A DNA stretch of 64,000 nucleotides from Micrococcus endophyticus (GCF_014205115.1 NZ_JACHMW010000001.1:1798001-1862000); one strand, 5' to 3'; counted from the stretch's first letter, positions 1 through 8,776 are shown. Numbers and translations: made by a program. The notes: generated by a model not told the origin, from the letters alone.

Positions 1-851
1 GCCGCTTCGGCGCCAAGACGGTGGTCATCATGAGCGCCGACCACCTGTACCGCATGGACCTGCGCCCCGTGCTCGAGCGGCACCGCGAGCGCGACGCCGA
101 GCTCACCGTGGTCACCACGCAGGTGGCCGAGGACGCCTCGCGCTTCGGCGTGGTGAGCTCGGACGCGGACGGCCGCGTCACCGCCTACGACTACAAGCCG
201 GACGAGCCCGCCACGGACGTGGTGGCCACCGAGGTGTTCGTGGCGGACGTGGACGCGCTCACCGAGGTGATCGAGTCGCTGCTGGACTCCGCCTCGGAGG
301 AGCAGGTCGACGACGACGACCCCGCCGGCGCCCAGCTCGGCGACTACGGGGAGACGATCATCCCCGCCCTCGTGGAGCGCGGCCGCGTGCACGAGTTCCG
401 GCACGAGGGCTACTGGAAGGACGTCGGCACGATCGACGCATACTTCCAGGCCCACATGGCCCTGCTGCGCGGGGACGGCCTGGACCTGGACGACCCGCGC
501 TGGCCGCTGATCTCCAACTTCCACCCGCGCCCGCCGGCGTTCGTCCACCCGGAGGCCGAGGTCAACGGCTCGATGCTCTGCCCCGGCAGCCGCGTCCGCG
601 GCACCGTGACGGAGTCCGTGATCGGCCCCGGCGTGGTCGTGGAGGCCGGCGCCACGGTCCACCGCTCCGTGCTGCTCGGCTCCGCCACGGTGCCCGCGGG
701 CGCCCGCCTGGACGCGGTGATCGCCGACGTCGGCGCGCGGATCCCCGAGGGCGCCACGGGGCAGACCAAGCCCGGCCCCGGCAACATCACGGTGCTCACC
801 CCCGACGACCGCTCCACCGCCGAGGGCGACGAGACCACCGGGCAGGCCTGA
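1..851 (+). CDS. glgC: Glucose-1-phosphate adenylyltransferase, C-terminal part (5' end outside window)
   Basis: ADP-glucose pyrophosphorylase makes ADP-glucose from glucose-1-phosphate and ATP for glycogen synthesis in the cytoplasm. The reading frame is already open at base 3, so the N-terminal nucleotide-binding part lies left of the window. Visible family marks are SADHLYRMD (the GDHLYRMDY-type motif), a GYWKDVGTIDAYFQAHMALL segment (family YWrDVGTidaY), and a C-terminal left-handed beta-helix of hexapeptide-like turns (PGSRVRGTVTESVIGPGVVVEAGATVH, written here only as a region from about base 590 to 720). The acidic low-complexity insert DDDDPAGAQ is unusual for the family. A strong hairpin follows the stop. 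Identification is firm; the missing part cannot be judged. Confidence 0.93.
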   Translation, partial: RFGAKTVVIMSADHLYRMDLRPVLERHRERDAELTVVTTQVAEDASRFGVVSSDADGRVTAYDYKPDEPATDVVATEVFVADVDALTEVIESLLDSASEEQVDDDDPAGAQLGDYGETIIPALVERGRVHEFRHEGYWKDVGTIDAYFQAHMALLRGDGLDLDDPRWPLISNFHPRPPAFVHPEAEVNGSMLCPGSRVRGTVTESVIGPGVVVEAGATVHRSVLLGSATVPAGARLDAVIADVGARIPEGATGQTKPGPGNITVLTPDDRSTAEGDETTGQA

Positions 852-856
852 CCCCA

Positions 857-897
857 GGCGGCGGGCGGGGCGGCGGGGTGCCGCCCCGCCCGCCGCC
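857..897 (+). terminator. Terminator hairpin after glgC
   Basis: An 18-bp perfect inverted repeat (arms 857-874 and 880-897, 5-nt loop) starts six bases after the glgC stop. It is pure G+C with no T-run, as is common for terminators in organisms of this GC content. Confidence 0.7.
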
Positions 898-928
898 GTC
901 GGCCGCGCGGGCCTGGGATGATGGGTCC

Positions 929-1951
929 GTGGCCGTCCCCTCCCCCCTCCCTGCCCGCAACGGCGTGAACGCCACGCGCCTGCGCCTGCCCGCCTCCGGC
1001 TGGGACACTGCGCAGGACTACGTGCTGCACCGGTTCGGCCACGTGGACCCGGACGGCATCCGGGCGCGCTTCGCGGCGGGCGAGGTGGTGGCCGCCGACG
1101 GCACCGCCCTCACCCCGACGACGCCCCTGGGCGTCCACGACGACCTCTGGTACTACCGGGACGTCCCCCACGAGGACCCTCTGCCCGTCGCGCACACGCT
1201 GCTGCACCGGGACGAGCACCTCGTGGTGATCCACAAGCCGCACTTCCTGCCCACCACCCCGGGCGGCCGCTTCGTGCAGGAGACCGCGCTGGTGCGGCTG
1301 CGCAACGAGCTCGGTGTGGACGACCTCGTGCCCCTGCACCGGCTGGACCGGGCGACCGCCGGCGTCGTGATGTTCTCCGTGGACCCCGCCACCCGCGGCG
1401 CCTACCACCTGCTCTTCGAGCGCCGGGCCGTGGCCAAGACCTACGAGGCCGTGAGCCCCCTGCCGCCGGACGCCGACGACGACGGCCCGGTCCTGGGGCG
1501 CTTCCCGCTGACGGTGCGCAGCCGGATCCGCAAGGACAAGGGCGTCCTGCGCTCGGTGGTGGAGGAGGTCCCGGCGGCCGCCTCGGGACGGCGCGCGGGC
1601 GCGCCGGTGCGCACCCGCCGGTCCAACGCGGCCCACGCCGGGGCGAACGCGGAGTCCCGGGTGGAGGTGCTCGGGGTCGGGGAGTCGGCGGGGACGCTGG
1701 CCGGGCGGCGCGTGGCGCACCTGCGGCTCACCCCGCGCACCGGCCGCACCCACCAGCTGCGCATCCACCTGGCCGCCCTCGGCCTGGGGATCGCCTTCGA
1801 CCCGTTCTACCCGGACCTGCTCGACGCCGCCCCGGACGACTTCTCCCGCCCGCTGCAGCTGCTCTCCCGGTCCCTGCGGTTCACGGATCCGCTCACGGGC
1901 CGCGAGCGGGAGTTCGTCTCCCCGGCGCAGCTGCAGGAGCGTCCCCGGTGA
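929..1951 (+). CDS. RluA-family pseudouridine synthase
   Basis: Isomerises uridine to pseudouridine in structured RNA, most likely 23S rRNA. The RluA catalytic motif HRLDRATAGV is present with the catalytic Asp at about residue 140, followed by family segments KTYEAVSPL and GRTHQLRIHLAALG near the C-terminus. I chose GTG 929 (340 aa): it follows a GATGAT-like -10 region at leaderless distance, whereas the upstream ATG at 878 would add a Pro/Ala-rich tail lying on the glgC terminator. A basic, disordered insert around residues 210-240 (RAGAPVRTRRSN) is atypical. The stop overlaps the next gene by 4 bp (GTGA), so translation is probably coupled. The exact RNA target cannot be told from sequence. 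Confidence 0.85.
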   Translation: MAVPSPLPARNGVNATRLRLPASGWDTAQDYVLHRFGHVDPDGIRARFAAGEVVAADGTALTPTTPLGVHDDLWYYRDVPHEDPLPVAHTLLHRDEHLVVIHKPHFLPTTPGGRFVQETALVRLRNELGVDDLVPLHRLDRATAGVVMFSVDPATRGAYHLLFERRAVAKTYEAVSPLPPDADDDGPVLGRFPLTVRSRIRKDKGVLRSVVEEVPAAASGRRAGAPVRTRRSNAAHAGANAESRVEVLGVGESAGTLAGRRVAHLRLTPRTGRTHQLRIHLAALGLGIAFDPFYPDLLDAAPDDFSRPLQLLSRSLRFTDPLTGREREFVSPAQLQERPR

Positions 1952-2634
1952 CGGTGCTGACACCGGCCTGGTTCGCCGCGGCCGGCGGCGTCTCGACGAT
2001 GGGGGCGGGCGCCGCGGCGGCCGGCGGCGCCGGCGCGTGGGACCCGTCCGCGCTGCTCGACTCCCTCGGGGCGTGGTTCCACCCGCTGACCGCCCTGCTC
2101 GTGGCCCTGGACGCCCCGATCCCGCCGGTGCCCTCGGAGGTGTTCGTGATCGGCTCCGGCGCGCTCGCGGCCGAGGGCCGGGTGGGCCTGGCCGCCGCGG
2201 TGCTCACGGCGTGGCTGGGCTGCTGGGCCGGGGACGTGGGGCTGTACGCCCTGTTCCGGCACGGGCTCGCCGACCGCCTGGACCGCTGGGCCTGGTGGCG
2301 CCGGGTGCACCGGGGGATCCGGGCACTGCTGGTGCGGGTGGGCCCCGCGGGCAGCCTCGCGGGGCTGTCCGTGCTGCGGTTCGTCTCGGGCGGGCGCACG
2401 GCCTCGATGGCCGCCGCGGGGATCGGCGGGATCCGCTGGCCCGTGTTCCTGTGGCTCTCCGGGGCGGGCTCGCTCGCGTGGTCCGGCTGGATGGTCGGGC
2501 TGGGCTGGCTGACCGGCCGGACCACCGGCCTGCCGTGGTGGGCGTCGGCCGTGGTGGGGATGGTGTTCGGTACCCTTGCAGGGTTGATCATCGCGGGGGT
2601 CGTGGCCCGCCGCCGCCGGGCTCGGAAGGGGTGA
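1948..2634 (+). CDS. DedA-family membrane protein
   Basis: DedA proteins are polytopic inner-membrane proteins, several of which act as lipid (undecaprenyl-phosphate or phosphatidylethanolamine) flippases dependent on the proton gradient. The 228-residue protein shows the family's amphipathic re-entrant motif PIPPVPSEVFVIGSG near residue 60, the conserved G-D pair in WAGDVGLYALFRHG, and the R-F-x-G segment LRFVSGGRTASMAAAG, followed by two C-terminal membrane helices and a basic tail. A Gly/Ala-rich 25-residue N-terminus precedes the conserved part. It starts with GTG overlapping the pseudouridine synthase stop and is followed after 2 bp by the coiled-coil membrane protein, so the three genes probably form one transcript. 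Confidence 0.8.
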   Translation: MTVLTPAWFAAAGGVSTMGAGAAAAGGAGAWDPSALLDSLGAWFHPLTALLVALDAPIPPVPSEVFVIGSGALAAEGRVGLAAAVLTAWLGCWAGDVGLYALFRHGLADRLDRWAWWRRVHRGIRALLVRVGPAGSLAGLSVLRFVSGGRTASMAAAGIGGIRWPVFLWLSGAGSLAWSGWMVGLGWLTGRTTGLPWWASAVVGMVFGTLAGLIIAGVVARRRRARKG

Positions 2635-2636
2635 GC

Positions 2637-5465
2637 ATGCAGGACCCGTCCTCGGAGTCGCACGCCGCGCTCGAGCGCCTCCGCGGCGCCCCGAAGCCCG
2701 TCCCGGCCCCCGAGGAGGCCGCCGCCGCGCCCCGCACTCCGGACCAGGACGACGACGGCGCCGCGGCCGCCGAGGACCCCGTCCCGTCCGCCGCCCGGAC
2801 CCCGGCGGACGACCCTGCCCCGGCCCCGAGCCCCGCCCCGCCGCAGGACGCCGAGACCGCCCCCGCCCCGGACGCCTCCCCCGCGTCCGACGCCGACGCC
2901 CCGGCTGACGTCGAGGCCGACGTCGAGGCCCCCGCCCCGCGCGTCGCGCGACCCCGCCGCGCCCTCGCCGCCCCCGGCCAGATCTCCCGCCGCGACCTGC
3001 GCCGCCACGAGCGCGCCCTGCGCACCGGCCGACCCGAGACGGCCGATGCGCGGCGCGTGCGCGAGGGCCGCCGCACGGACGTCCACCAGGCGATGGAGCG
3101 GCTGCGCACCCCCGGCGCCCCCGCGGAGCAGCGCCCCCGCCGCGACCTCAGCGACATCCTGGACCGCCTCGGCAGCCCGGACCTGGCCCGCTTCACGGCG
3201 CCGCTGGTCGGCACGGTCGAGCGGATCCTGCCCGCCCCGAGCGCCGATCCTCAGAAGGCGGCCCAGGCCGCGCGTCGCCGCGAGGAGGCCGAGGCGCGCC
3301 GCCGCGCGCGGCTGCAGTCCGGGCGCGAGCGCGCCGCCGAGAGCGCCCGCCGCCGCGCCGCGGAGCACGACCGCCTGGCCGCCGAGGCCGCCGAGCGCGA
3401 GGCCGCCCTGCGCGACGACGACGCCCGCAGCGAGGCCCGCCGCGCCGACGAGGAGGCCGCCGCCGCGAAGGAGGCCCGCCGCCAGGAGCGCCTGCGCGAG
3501 CGGCGCACCGCCCGCCGGGCCGCCGCCGAGGAGCGGGCCCGCCTCGCCGCCGAGGCCGTCGAGGCCGACCGGGAGCGGGAGCGCCGCGAGGCCGAGGAGG
3601 CCGCCGCCGCGGCCGCCCGCGAGGAGGCCGCCCTGCAGGCCCGGCTCCAGGAGGAGGCCCGGGCCCGCCAAGAGCGCGCCGAACAGGAGGAGCGTCGCGC
3701 CCAGGAGCGGGCCGCCGAGGAGGCCCGCCTCGAGCAGGCCGCGCGCATCGCCCGCCGACGCCGCGAGGAGGAGCGCGAGCGACAGCGCCGCGAGGCCGAG
3801 CGCCGCCGTCGCCTCGCCCAGGAAGCGAAGGCCCGCGCCGCCGCCGACCAGGAGGAGCGCCGGCAGCAGGAGCAGGAGCGGCGCCGTCGCGAGGCGAAGG
3901 TCGCCGAGGAGCGCGCCCGCGTCCAGGCCGAGCGCCGCGCCCGCGAGGAGGCCGAGCTGGCCGAGCGCGAGCGCCGGCGCCTCGAGGCCGAGGCCGAGGC
4001 CGAGCGACGCCGGCAGGCCGCGGAGGCCGAGCGCCGTCGTCGGGAGGCCGAGAGGGCCGAGGCCGAGCGCCGGGCCCGCGCGGAGGAGGCCGAGCGTCGC
4101 CGTCAGGAGGCCGAGCGTCGCCGTCGGGAGGCCGAGGAGGCCGCACGCCGCGCCGCCGAGGCCCGCCGCCTCCACGCCGAGCGGACCCGCGCGCACACCG
4201 TGCTGCACGCCGAGCGCGCCCTCGCCCAGGCCCGCCTCCTCGAGGACCGGGCCCGGGACGCCGAGCGCCGCGCCGCCGAGGAGGAGGCCCGCCGGCTGCG
4301 CGAGCACCAGGACCGCGAGTCCCGCGCCCTGTACCGGGCCGCGCGCGAGCTCGAGGGCCCCGAGGTCATCCCCGCCGCCTCGCAGCGGCCGCTGCTCGCC
4401 CGCCCCGAGGAGGGGCTCACGGACGAGGAGCTGGTCGCCCGCGCCCGCCAGGCCCTGCCCGAGTGGCGGCACCGGCAGCGCCTGGCCACGAAGGCGCGGG
4501 CCGTCGGGGCGGAGACCGCCGCCGGCCGGTCCGCGGGCCCGTCCACCGGCCCCGTGCCGCTGATCCCGGGCTACACCCCGGCGGCGCCGGAGGAGCCGGC
4601 CGGCCCGGCCACCGTGCGGGACCGGCGCGGGCAGCTCGTGCTCACCCTGGTGTGGGCGGCGTTCGTGCTCGCCGGCGTCTGGGGGCTGGGTCTGTTCCGG
4701 TTCGTGCCGGGCCTGGACGCCCTCGACGCCGGCCCCTACCCCGCCGCGGGCGACGGCCGGCACGGCTCCGGGGCCACCGTCTTCTCGCTCTTCCCGCTGC
4801 ACCCCGTGATCTGGCCGGTGCTGTGGCTGCTCACCGGGCTCCACGTGGCCCGGCAGTGGGGTCCGGGCCAGGGCGCCGCGCCCCGGCACCGACGCACCCG
4901 CGGGCCGATGGCCGGGGCCCTGCTCGCCCTGGCCCTGTGGTTCCCGCTGACCGTCCTCGTGCCCTGGGGGCTGGAGTCCGCGCTGTGGCTCGTCGCCCTC
5001 TCCCTCATGCTGGGCGCGGTGCGACGCCTCGGCGCCCGCCCGGCCGCCGGACGCCTGGCGCGGCTGGCCGAGGACGGGGCGCCCGGCGTCCTGCTGGGCA
5101 CCCTCCTGGCCGGCGCCCCCACGGCGCTGGCCGCCACGCTCCACCCGTGGGGCGTGCACGTGGGCTGGTTCCCCACCGAGCTCGTCGCCGCCCTCGTCCT
5201 GCTCGCCCTGCTGCCCGGGGCGGTGCGCCTGGTGCTGGGCGGACGCGGCCGCATGGGCGTGGCCGTGGGCATGGCCTGGACCCTGCTCTGCCTCGCCCTG
5301 CCCCGCCTGCTGCCCAGCCCGCTCGGGGCGCAGCAGAGCGCGTGGGTGGGCTTCGCGGCCGCCTTCGGGGCGCTGCTGCTGCTCACCGCCGCGGCCGTGC
5401 GCCGCTCCTGGGTCCGCCAGATCGAGCGCGACGCCGCCCGCCGGCCGCTCCCGGCCGTCGCCTGA
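2637..5465 (+). CDS. Large coiled-coil membrane protein with TspO-like C-terminal domain
   Basis: A 942-residue protein of unknown function with three zones. Residues 1 to about 95 are Pro/Ala/Asp-rich and disordered; residues about 200-575 are an uninterrupted Arg/Glu/Ala heptad-like region (EERARLAAEAVEADRERER style) predicted as a very long coiled coil; residues about 663-930 carry seven or eight hydrophobic helices. The second helix region, LFPLHPVIWPVLWLLTGL followed by HVARQW, and a following HRRTR basic loop match the layout of the TspO-like protein encoded at 56800-57732 (AFSIWSVIYAGLLAYAVWQF). I infer a coiled-coil to TspO-like fusion. ATG 2637 is preceded by GAAGGGG; GTG 2631 is an alternative. 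Low-complexity coding and strong codon bias produce long meaningless antisense frames here. Confidence 0.75.
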   Translation: MQDPSSESHAALERLRGAPKPVPAPEEAAAAPRTPDQDDDGAAAAEDPVPSAARTPADDPAPAPSPAPPQDAETAPAPDASPASDADAPADVEADVEAPAPRVARPRRALAAPGQISRRDLRRHERALRTGRPETADARRVREGRRTDVHQAMERLRTPGAPAEQRPRRDLSDILDRLGSPDLARFTAPLVGTVERILPAPSADPQKAAQAARRREEAEARRRARLQSGRERAAESARRRAAEHDRLAAEAAEREAALRDDDARSEARRADEEAAAAKEARRQERLRERRTARRAAAEERARLAAEAVEADRERERREAEEAAAAAAREEAALQARLQEEARARQERAEQEERRAQERAAEEARLEQAARIARRRREEERERQRREAERRRRLAQEAKARAAADQEERRQQEQERRRREAKVAEERARVQAERRAREEAELAERERRRLEAEAEAERRRQAAEAERRRREAERAEAERRARAEEAERRRQEAERRRREAEEAARRAAEARRLHAERTRAHTVLHAERALAQARLLEDRARDAERRAAEEEARRLREHQDRESRALYRAARELEGPEVIPAASQRPLLARPEEGLTDEELVARARQALPEWRHRQRLATKARAVGAETAAGRSAGPSTGPVPLIPGYTPAAPEEPAGPATVRDRRGQLVLTLVWAAFVLAGVWGLGLFRFVPGLDALDAGPYPAAGDGRHGSGATVFSLFPLHPVIWPVLWLLTGLHVARQWGPGQGAAPRHRRTRGPMAGALLALALWFPLTVLVPWGLESALWLVALSLMLGAVRRLGARPAAGRLARLAEDGAPGVLLGTLLAGAPTALAATLHPWGVHVGWFPTELVAALVLLALLPGAVRLVLGGRGRMGVAVGMAWTLLCLALPRLLPSPLGAQQSAWVGFAAAFGALLLLTAAAVRRSWVRQIERDAARRPLPAVA

Positions 5466-5477
5466 GCCCGGCCCCGT

Positions 5478-5801
5478 TCAGCGCCCGGGCCCAGCGGGCA
5501 CCGGGACCCACCGGCCGCCGTCGCGCCGCAGCACGTCCAGGCCGCCCGTCACGGCGACGCCGGACACCGCCTCCGCCATCCGCCGCGCCACCTCGGCGGC
5601 CTCGGCGTCCTCCCCCGCCCGGTGCGAGCCGGGCACCGTGAAGCGCAGCACGATCCGCGGGACGCGCGCGACGACCTCGATGTCCTTGGCCGCGAGCACG
5701 TGCGTGGCCTGGACGGCCGCCTCGGCCAGGTCCATGACCTCTTCGGGCCGGTGGCCGGGCAGGAGGTCGCCGATCTGCAGGCGGGCGCGGTAGGAGGGCA
5801 T
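5478..5801 (-). CDS. Small conserved hypothetical protein
   Basis: A 107-residue soluble protein I do not recognise (MPSYRARLQIGDLLPGHRPE start). It has no signal peptide or membrane helix; a predicted alternating alpha/beta pattern includes IEVVARVPRIVLRFTVP and a Glu/Ala-rich helix EDAEAAEVARRMAEAV. The start is well supported: on the minus strand TACCCT is followed after 7 nt by ATG, the leaderless promoter pattern seen across the window. The gene converges on the coiled-coil membrane protein, with only 12 bp between the stop codons, and is divergent from the oxidoreductase gene. Function is unknown. Confidence 0.7.
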   Translation of the reverse strand: MPSYRARLQIGDLLPGHRPEEVMDLAEAAVQATHVLAAKDIEVVARVPRIVLRFTVPGSHRAGEDAEAAEVARRMAEAVSGVAVTGGLDVLRRDGGRWVPVPAGPGR

Positions 5802-5913
5802 GGGCCCAGGGTAGGGGTGGACGCAGCGACGGTGACGACTTCTCTCGTCGCACGGGCCGGCCCACCCTTCCGCCCGCGGCGGACGCGTGCCCTCCCGTGT
5901 CCGGACCCGCTCG

Positions 5914-5919
5914 TAGGGT
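5914..5919 (+). promoter_or_regulatory. -10 box TAGGGT of a leaderless promoter
   Basis: TAGGGT ends 7 nt before ATG 5927 with no Shine-Dalgarno sequence in between, so transcription probably starts at the start codon. Confidence 0.6.
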
Positions 5920-5926
5920 GGGGTGC

Positions 5927-7039
5927 ATGACTCAGACCGACGCCCCCGCCGTGCCCGCGATCTTCGAACCGATCGAGATCAACGGCGTGCGCGTGCGCAA
6001 CCGCCTGATCCTGCCGCCGATGTGCCAGTACTCGTGCGAGGCGCGCGACGGCGTCCCGCACGGTTGGCAGTTCCAGCACCTGGGCGCCCGCGCGGCCGGC
6101 GGTTTCGGGATCGTGGTGACCGAGGCCACCGCCGTCACGCCCGAGGGGCGCATCTCCCCGTGGGACACCGGCCTGTGGAACGACGAGCAGCGGGACGCGT
6201 GGGCGCCGATCGCCGAGTTCATCGCCTCTGAGGGTGCCCTGCCCGCCATCCAGCTCGGCCACGCCGGCGCCAAGGCCTCCACCGTCCCCATGCACCCGGG
6301 CGCGCCCGCCGGGCAGCCGATCCTCGAGGGCCCCGACTCCTGGGAGACCCTCTCCCCCTCCGGCGTGGCCACCAACTCCATGGAGATCCGCACCCACGCG
6401 ATGCGGGTGGACGAGATCCGGGAGACCGTCCAGGCCTTCGCCGACGCCGCCGAGCGCGCCGACCGTGCCGGCTTCGGCGCCGTGCAGCTGCACGCCGCCC
6501 ACGGCTACCTCATCCACCAGTTCCTCTCACCGCTGACCAACACCCGGACCGACGAGTACGGCGGGGACTTCGAGGGCCGCACCCGCTTCCTCAAGGAGGT
6601 CGTGGCGGCCGTGCGCGAGGTGTGGCCCGCAGACAAGGTCCTCGGCATCCGCATCTCCGGCTCGGACTGGGTCGAGGGTGGCTGGAGCATCGAGGAGACC
6701 GTCCGCCTGGCGCAGGAGCTGCAGGGACAGGTGCACTGGTTCGATCTGTCCTCCGCGGGCATCGGGGACACCTACGAGGGCCCCCAGGGCCCGGGCTATC
6801 AGGTGCCGCTGGCCACCGCCGTGAAGGAGGGCACCGAGGGGATCGTGGTGTCCGCCGTCGGCTCGCTGACCGGCGCCGAGGAGGTCGCAGCCGTGGTGGA
6901 CGAGGACCGCGCCGACGCCGTCTGCGTGGGCCGCGCCGCCCTGGCGAACCCGAACTGGCCGACCGCGGCCGCCCTCGCGCTCGACGTCCCCTCGGAGCAG
7001 GTGCCGATGGCCCGGCAGTACTTCCGCGCCAAGTGGTGA
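5927..7039 (+). CDS. NADH:flavin oxidoreductase, Old Yellow Enzyme (YqjM-type)
   Basis: FMN-dependent enzyme that reduces activated C=C bonds of enals, enones and similar electrophiles with NAD(P)H. The 370-residue TIM-barrel shows the YqjM-class signature PPMCQYS (the redox-tuning Cys), GWQFQHLGARAAGGFGIVVT, the substrate-binding His pair in QLHAAHGYLIHQFLSP (H-x2-H), and GVGRAALANPNW-type phosphate-binding end (VCVGRAALANPNWP). I start it at ATG 5927, directly behind a leaderless promoter; upstream frame extension would cross that promoter. The physiological substrate is unknown; the class is often linked to oxidative or xenobiotic stress. The next gene has its own promoter. Confidence 0.88.
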   Translation: MTQTDAPAVPAIFEPIEINGVRVRNRLILPPMCQYSCEARDGVPHGWQFQHLGARAAGGFGIVVTEATAVTPEGRISPWDTGLWNDEQRDAWAPIAEFIASEGALPAIQLGHAGAKASTVPMHPGAPAGQPILEGPDSWETLSPSGVATNSMEIRTHAMRVDEIRETVQAFADAAERADRAGFGAVQLHAAHGYLIHQFLSPLTNTRTDEYGGDFEGRTRFLKEVVAAVREVWPADKVLGIRISGSDWVEGGWSIEETVRLAQELQGQVHWFDLSSAGIGDTYEGPQGPGYQVPLATAVKEGTEGIVVSAVGSLTGAEEVAAVVDEDRADAVCVGRAALANPNWPTAAALALDVPSEQVPMARQYFRAKW

Positions 7040-7095
7040 GCGGAACACGCGGGACCCGGTGTGCCCCCGGCGCGGAACTCCGGTAGAACAGAACC

Positions 7096-7635
7096 ATGAG
7101 CGTGCGCACCCCCGACCCGAATCCGGGCTGGCTGTCCGACGAGGACCTCTACGAGGCCCGGCGTCGGCTGCCCATGGTGTATGTGGAGGCCATCCCGGTG
7201 CGGCTGGACTCCCTCGGCTACGTCACCGAGATCGGCCTGCTCTACGTGGCGGACGAGACCGGCACGTTCCAGCGGACGTTTGTCTCCGGCCGCGTCCAGT
7301 ACCGGGAGACCATCCGCGCCGCGCTGATGCGCCACCTGGAGAAGGACCTCGGCCCGCTCGCCTTCCCGCAGCTGCCGCCGTCGGTGGTCCCCTGCACCGT
7401 CGCCGAGTACTTCCCGGCGCCGTCCGAGACCGGGCTGACGGACGACCGCCAGCACGCCGTGGCCCTGGTCTACGTGGTGCCGGTGACGGGTGAGTGCCAG
7501 CCGCGCCAGAACGCGCTCGAGCTGACCTGGCTCACCCCCGAGGAGGCCCTCGGCCAGGACATCCAGGCCGAGTTCATCGGCGGCCGCGGGGACCTGGTGC
7601 GCCAGGCCCTCGCCCACGTGGGATGGGGGCGCTGA
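7096..7635 (+). CDS. NUDIX-like family protein (DUF4916 type)
   Basis: A 179-residue protein resembling the actinobacterial NUDIX-like DUF4916 family. It opens with PNPGWLSDEDLYEARRRLP and contains VYVEAIPVRLDSLG, FVSGRVQYRETIRAAL and YVVPVTGECQPRQNALEL. The strict Nudix box G-x5-E-x7-REUxEExGU is not intact, so hydrolase activity is doubtful. TAGAAC at 7084-7089 ends 6 nt before ATG 7096, another leaderless promoter. The following gene starts 2 bp after the stop, so the two are probably co-translated. Assignment to the family is from general resemblance; function remains open. Confidence 0.65.
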   Translation: MSVRTPDPNPGWLSDEDLYEARRRLPMVYVEAIPVRLDSLGYVTEIGLLYVADETGTFQRTFVSGRVQYRETIRAALMRHLEKDLGPLAFPQLPPSVVPCTVAEYFPAPSETGLTDDRQHAVALVYVVPVTGECQPRQNALELTWLTPEEALGQDIQAEFIGGRGDLVRQALAHVGWGR

Positions 7636-7637
7636 GC

Positions 7638-8537
7638 ATGGCCCCGATCGCCGGCGGTTACCTCCGCCATCTGAAGTCCCAGGACGTGCAGCCCGGGGAC
7701 AGCTTCCTGACCCGCCGCGGCGAGCCCGCCCCGCCCGTGGCGTCGACCCGGGTGATGCGGGACGACTTCGGCACCCCCGCGCTCGTGATCGCCACCCTCG
7801 AGGGCGGCCGCGAGGTCAAGATCGCGCACGGCTCCGTGATCCGGGTCCGCACGGACCGCCCGGAGGAGCGCAGGGCCGTCCCGGACACCACCTTCTCCCC
7901 CGTGGACGCAGGCTCCCCCGAGGAGCGGATCGTCGCCGTCGGCAAGCGCCACCTCGAGGACACCGAGCTGACCGCCACCGCGGCCCGGCTCTCGCACGGG
8001 TTGAACCTGCGCTCCGGCTCCCAGCTGGAGGACCTGTTCGGCATGGCCGAGCGCCTCTACCTGCTGCACGAGGACACCGAGGGCACGCTCGCGGCCCTGG
8101 GCCTGCTGACCAACCTGCCGTGGGACGGCGCCGTGGGACGCTGGAAGTCCATCCAGGCCGGCCTGGCCCTGGCCTCGCAGATCCTGCGGGACGAGGGCGA
8201 GCACATCGTGGCCGCGAACCTGGGGAAGCGGCTGCACGAGGCGGACGAGGTCCCCTCCGAGCCCGGCCGCGCCGCGCGCGTGCTCGAGGTTCGCCAGCGC
8301 CAGCTCAACGAGCCGCAGCTCTACGACCGCGAGATCTCCCGCGCCCTGCAGGCCCGCGACGCCGAGGCCGAGTACCGCTGGCGGCGCGCCCGGTTCGCTC
8401 AGCTGCTCTACCTGCGCGGCCGCGGCGGCTCCGAGACGCTCACGGACGCGGACCTGGACTCGCGGATCGCCCGCGAGCTCGGCACACTGCGCGGCCTCGC
8501 CCGCGACCTCGACGCGAAGACCGCCGCGCGCTCCTGA
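7638..8537 (+). CDS. Conserved hypothetical protein, tetratricopeptide-like helical
   Basis: A 299-residue soluble protein I cannot name with confidence. The first 90 residues look like a beta-rich domain (FLTRRGEPAPP, VIATLEGGREVKIAHGSVIRV); the rest is helical with paired helices (LSHGLNLRSGSQLEDLFGMA, LGLLTNLPWDGAVGRWKSIQ), reminiscent of repeat scaffolds. No membrane segment, signal peptide or catalytic motif is visible. ATG 7638 lies 2 bp behind the NUDIX-like gene's stop, implying translational coupling and a shared function. A pair of the dispersed repeats follows 70 bp after the stop. Confidence 0.65.
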   Translation: MAPIAGGYLRHLKSQDVQPGDSFLTRRGEPAPPVASTRVMRDDFGTPALVIATLEGGREVKIAHGSVIRVRTDRPEERRAVPDTTFSPVDAGSPEERIVAVGKRHLEDTELTATAARLSHGLNLRSGSQLEDLFGMAERLYLLHEDTEGTLAALGLLTNLPWDGAVGRWKSIQAGLALASQILRDEGEHIVAANLGKRLHEADEVPSEPGRAARVLEVRQRQLNEPQLYDREISRALQARDAEAEYRWRRARFAQLLYLRGRGGSETLTDADLDSRIARELGTLRGLARDLDAKTAARS

Positions 8538-8607
8538 CCCGGTGCGGCCCGGCGCCCCCGGGGCCCCGGCGCTCCCCCTGCCCCAGCGCTTCCCCTGACC
8601 CCAGCGC

Positions 8608-8663
8608 TTTCGTCCGGGAAACGGGAGCCTGCCGGGGCGCTTTCGTGCGGGAAACGGGAGCCT
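8608..8663 (+). repeat. Dispersed repeat array I (two forward copies)
   Basis: Two direct copies of a 23-bp sequence with core TTTCGTGCGGGAAACGGGAG (8608-8630, which has G to C at one base, and 8641-8663), 33 bp from start to start. It lies in the 239-bp space between two plus-strand genes. Orientation is called forward. Confidence 0.9.
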
Positions 8664-8776
8664 GCCGGCCCTAGACTCGGCCCTCGGGCCATCCCGTCCC
8701 CTCGGACGTCCGCCCCACGAGCACCCTCCCGCATGCCCGCGCCGGCTCGATCCCACGCGCCGCGGAAGGCCTACCC

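Noticed and set aside
410-1963. Minus-strand open frame across glgC and the pseudouridine synthase gene
   Set aside because: Overlaps two well-supported plus-strand genes and has no recognisable domain.
3240-4365. Coiled-coil region as an SMC or TolA homologue
   Set aside because: Heptads and charge alone drive the resemblance; no ATPase head or TolA C-terminal domain is present.
1893-5159. Very long antisense open frame opposite the coiled-coil protein (also at 13313-16303, 28313-32659 and 52466-54151)
   Set aside because: Extreme third-position GC leaves almost no stop codons on the opposite strand; the translations are Gly/Arg/Ala-rich or leucine-rich without domains, and the sense strands carry clear genes.
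7059-7493. Alternative plus-strand frame at the start of the NUDIX-like gene
   Set aside because: It is Arg/Pro/Gly-rich, out of frame with the supported gene, and lacks a promoter of its own.
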